Positions 5,021 to 7,176 of a stretch of 7,176 nucleotides of DNA are shown here, piece after piece. The stretch comes from JBDSTW01 sp039914705 (GTDB lineage Bacteria; Pseudomonadota; Gammaproteobacteria; SURF-13), in assembly GCA_039914705.1 (NCBI GenBank), contig JBDSOT010000176.1, positions 1-7,176 of the forward strand, read 5' to 3'. The translations under genes and the position numbers were made by a program. The notes below the pieces were generated by a model. That model saw only the letters and a list, made by a program, of their open reading frames with translations, was not told the DNA's origin and did no database searches. How positions within the stretch are numbered: the stretch's first letter is position 1; every line of letters starts with the position of its first letter.

Positions 5021-6829
5021 TCACTGGCCGTTTTGAGTTGACCTCAATTCACGGCCGAACACGTCGTTGACGTAGAGGTTAATGCCGCTACCCGCAACCA
5101 TGCCGGTAGGGGCGGCAATCGTCAGCGTGGCGCTCGTCGCCGTGCTGGCGACATTCGCGTCGATCGAATCGGAACTCCCGCTGTTATACGACCGGAAGAA
5201 GTGGACTTCTTCTGACTGAAGGCCGGCCGGCAGGGTCCACGTCACCGCGAGGCCTCCGCCGTTGAGGGCCGCGCTCTGGATCGCCGCCGCCGTGGAGGTG
5301 ATGGTGGCGAACGACGCGGCGCTTAACTCGGAGTTCAAATACGGCCGCTTGCCAAGTACATCGGTATACGTCGCAAGCAGCACATCGTCGGCGAGGTTGC
5401 TCGGGGTGCTGTTGTCTTCCCAGAACTCGTGGGTATAGACCTCATTGTCGGCAATGGTATTAATGTCTGCGTCGGCCAAGGGATGCTGGTTATGCCCGTT
5501 TGAATGCAGGCGCGGGGTTGTGATGCCGCTATAAGGCGGTTGAGCAACCCCGAAAGAGTTATTACTCGTGTAGTTGACCAGCAGCAGACCGCCAGAGGTT
5601 CCGCCAGTACCGACAATGGCTGTAGGGAGCGCTTTGCCCTTCACAATCGCGTAATCGATGCCGAGTCCGCCGTCATCTCTGAAACCATCGGCAACCAGGC
5701 CCGTATCGATCGCGCCCAGATGGTCCTGCCGGGCAAAGGAGAGAACAACACCGCCCGCGATACGTTGATTGCCGGCTATTAACCACACACCGCTGACCTT
5801 GTTCGCCTTAAATTCGAGCGTTTCATGGCTGCTTCCTCCCTGGATCACGGTGAAGCGGACCTGGGCGGTGGTGGGGGCTGAGCCGGGAGTCAGCGAGACC
5901 AGCGCCACATTGGTAAACTTAATACCGATGAGAGAGGGATCCGACGTGATATCCGAGAGAAACGCGGTGAGGCTCTGGCCGTCGAATAAAAACGAGGGTC
6001 CGTCGAACAGCGCATTGAGCGTCGCATTACTTGACGCAGGCAGCGAAGTCGCGAAGAGGTTCGAAAAGGCATCGAACTTGGCCACGATCTGCTGGAAGTC
6101 CGTAAGGCCCGTTGCGACACCCGTGGTGTCTGTCAACTGGGTTACATCGGTTTGGCTGGCCAAATCATCGATAATCTGCTGATTCGTGATGACGTTGGTG
6201 ACCGTCGCGAGCGCCGTGGCAGGGTCCACCGTCACACGCAGGATGTCCAGCGCCGCGTCCACGCCTGTGTGGTCAGTGCTGAAGGATGCCCGCAGTAAGT
6301 CGATTGTATCGGCCAGGCCGATAGCGCTGAGTATGGGTTGCAGACGCGCCTGCAGGGCGGCCTCGGCCGCATTCAGCGCTGCAGGTGTAAGCAAGCTGAA
6401 GTTGCCGGAATTATAGTAGTTACCCGCAATCTGCCCCGCGATATTGGCGACGATTAAATCGGTCAGCGGCGTTATGTTGACGGTGCCGCCCACGTCCGCC
6501 GATGCCGCGGCCGAATAGATGCTGTAGCTGCGTCCGCCAACGGTACCGTCGGCGCGCAGCATAAAGGGCGCGGTGAGGCCGGTGACATCGATGGTGTATT
6601 TTCCGTCCGCCGCGATGGTCACGAATTTATCTTTGGCCGGCGAACTGCTGTCCTTGATGGTCACCGTACCGATAATCGGCGCTCCGGCCGCTGCGGTACC
6701 AGTCAAGGTTTGAGCAACGGGAGGTGTTGTTGTGCCTCCATTCCCGCCGCCTCCGCCACAGCCATAGGCGGCTGTGATGATTAGTAAAACAAGACCTAAT
6801 TTTGGAATAGTATTTTTGAAAGTGTTCAT
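5021..6829 (-). CDS. Putative lipoprotein of unknown function
   Basis: I do not recognise a named family. The 602-residue product starts with a lipoprotein signal (charged MNTFKNTIPK, hydrophobic LGLVLLIITAAYG, then Cys24), followed by a Gly-rich linker (GGGGGNGG) and a TTTPP stretch, so it should be anchored in a membrane, probably the outer one. Residues about 42-95 (TLTGTAAAGAPIIGTVTIKD, then an ADGKYTIDVTGL strand) resemble a carboxypeptidase-regulatory-like beta domain. A helical, Ala/Asp/Thr-rich middle follows. A His/acid-rich stretch near 440-465 (RLHSNGHNQHP, later HEFWEDN) could bind metal. The last ~85 residues look like a beta-sandwich of Fn3 type. Only one Cys is present, the lipobox one. 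I chose the ATG at 6829 because AAGGGGG sits five bases before it; the open frame extends to 6898, but those 23 residues would bury the signal peptide. A strong terminator follows the gene, which appears monocistronic. Confidence 0.85.
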   Translation of the reverse strand: MNTFKNTIPKLGLVLLIITAAYGCGGGGGNGGTTTPPVAQTLTGTAAAGAPIIGTVTIKDSSSPAKDKFVTIAADGKYTIDVTGLTAPFMLRADGTVGGRSYSIYSAAASADVGGTVNITPLTDLIVANIAGQIAGNYYNSGNFSLLTPAALNAAEAALQARLQPILSAIGLADTIDLLRASFSTDHTGVDAALDILRVTVDPATALATVTNVITNQQIIDDLASQTDVTQLTDTTGVATGLTDFQQIVAKFDAFSNLFATSLPASSNATLNALFDGPSFLFDGQSLTAFLSDITSDPSLIGIKFTNVALVSLTPGSAPTTAQVRFTVIQGGSSHETLEFKANKVSGVWLIAGNQRIAGGVVLSFARQDHLGAIDTGLVADGFRDDGGLGIDYAIVKGKALPTAIVGTGGTSGGLLLVNYTSNNSFGVAQPPYSGITTPRLHSNGHNQHPLADADINTIADNEVYTHEFWEDNSTPSNLADDVLLATYTDVLGKRPYLNSELSAASFATITSTAAAIQSAALNGGGLAVTWTLPAGLQSEEVHFFRSYNSGSSDSIDANVASTATSATLTIAAPTGMVAGSGINLYVNDVFGRELRSTQNGQ

Positions 6830-6834
6830 CTTTA

Positions 6835-6841
6835 CCCCCTT
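6835..6841 (-). promoter_or_regulatory. Ribosome binding site deciding the lipoprotein start
   Basis: On the minus strand AAGGGGG is five bases before the ATG at 6829-6827. It supports the shorter start, which places the signal peptide at the N-terminus. Confidence 0.75.
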
Positions 6842-7039
6842 GAAAAAGTTGAAACGCAAAACCGGCTTATCGCCGACTATTTCACCCCAGTTAAACAAAA
6901 CTCTTTTGATAATGGAAAAAAAACGCTATGAAGTAAATAGTCCTTTTAGACTAGATGATGCAGACTACACCCTATTTGTTGCGCACGTTATTTTTTCGAA
7001 CATTCTATTTAGTCTTACTCTAATAATTACGCCCGATAT
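6842..7039. other. Divergent AT-rich intergenic region
   Basis: Lies between the lipoprotein gene and the response regulator gene, so it should hold promoters for both. A perfect 5-bp inverted repeat TAGTC-CTTTTA-GACTA at 6938-6953 sits near the middle and could be a regulator site. No -35/-10 pair is convincing on either strand. Open frames crossing this region (for example 6774-7043 on the plus strand) run antisense through the lipoprotein signal peptide and are not genes. Confidence 0.5.
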
Positions 7040-7176
7040 ATGACAGTGTCACGCATTTTGCTAATTGATGACCATGCGCTGTTTCGCACGGGTTTGCGTA
7101 TGGTGCTCGCAACAAACCCCAACATCGGTGAGATTATTGAAGCCGGTTCACTGGATGAAGTATTGGCTCATGCGGG
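7040..7176 (+). CDS. Response regulator, NarL/LuxR type, N-terminal part (cut by the window end)
   Basis: The first 45 residues (MTVSRILLIDDHALFRTGLR, then MVLATNPNIGEIIEAGSLDEVLAHAG) form the start of a CheY-like receiver domain. Asp10-Asp11 are the acidic pocket residues that bind Mg; the DDH-LFR-GL pattern is typical of the NarL/FixJ-LuxR group, which carry a C-terminal helix-turn-helix. The phospho-accepting Asp and the output domain are outside the window. ATG at 7040 is the natural start; GTG at 7046 is an alternative. No clear Shine-Dalgarno sequence precedes it. It is divergent from the lipoprotein gene; a regulatory link is possible but not shown. Confidence 0.88.
   Translation, partial: MTVSRILLIDDHALFRTGLRMVLATNPNIGEIIEAGSLDEVLAHA

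Noticed and set aside
4762..5070. Intact 102-residue plus-strand protein
   Set aside because: Its first part is out of frame with the signal peptide and not protein-like, its middle is cupin remnant, and its end reads through a terminator into the antisense of the lipoprotein gene.
5335..6416. Several open frames of 70-140 codons on both strands within the lipoprotein gene
   Set aside because: They are overlapping frames inside a clear coding region, with no ribosome sites or recognisable protein features.
6842..6880. Cyclic-di-GMP (GEMM) riboswitch suggested by ACGCAAAACCGGC on the plus strand
   Set aside because: Only one short block resembles the consensus; the partner GCAAACC block and paired stems are missing, and it faces away from a suitable start.
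6830..6898. Longer lipoprotein start at 6898
   Set aside because: It would place 23 residues before the signal peptide; the strong AAGGGGG site fits the ATG at 6829.

Overview
The window looks like the chromosome of a proteobacterium, most likely of the beta/gamma group. The basis is the accA-tilS gene pair, a proteobacterial-type TilS, an integron integrase, and a dispersed repeat of the kind seen in such genomes. The exact taxon cannot be read from this sequence. Both ends are cut through genes: an integron integrase at the left edge and a response regulator at the right edge.

Left third (1-2048): the C-terminal two thirds of an integron-type tyrosine recombinase (IntI) is followed, on the same strand, by two complete type II toxin-antitoxin modules. 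The first is a MazE/MazF pair and the second a Phd/YefM antitoxin with a RelE/ParE toxin. Each module has overlapping or nearly abutting genes and a plausible promoter of its own. Toxin-antitoxin genes are common integron cargo, but I find no convincing attC site between or after them, so a cassette array on this side of intI is not shown.

Middle (2049-4681): a 301-base gap carries an ~82-bp dispersed repeat with a perfect hairpin, then an accA leader with a second perfect hairpin. accA (acetyl-CoA carboxylase carboxyltransferase alpha) and tilS (tRNA-Ile lysidine synthetase) follow, overlapping by up to 20 bases. This is conserved housekeeping DNA. In many gammaproteobacteria dnaE precedes accA; here the integrase/toxin-antitoxin block lies there instead.

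Right (4682-7176): a small exported cupin gene keeps its ribosome binding site and signal peptide, but is frameshifted just after the signal peptide and cut off after about 65 codons. A strong intrinsic terminator begins at the break. It faces the other way and serves a large minus-strand lipoprotein gene (5021-6829) of unrecognised function. Divergent from that gene, across an AT-rich intergenic region, the first 45 codons of a NarL/LuxR-type response regulator run off the end.

No CRISPR array, rRNA, tRNA or insertion sequence is visible. The points most worth a second look are the decayed cupin next to the lipoprotein, the double toxin-antitoxin block behind the integron integrase, and the uncharacterised lipoprotein itself. 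I do not see clear evidence of a wholly new system.
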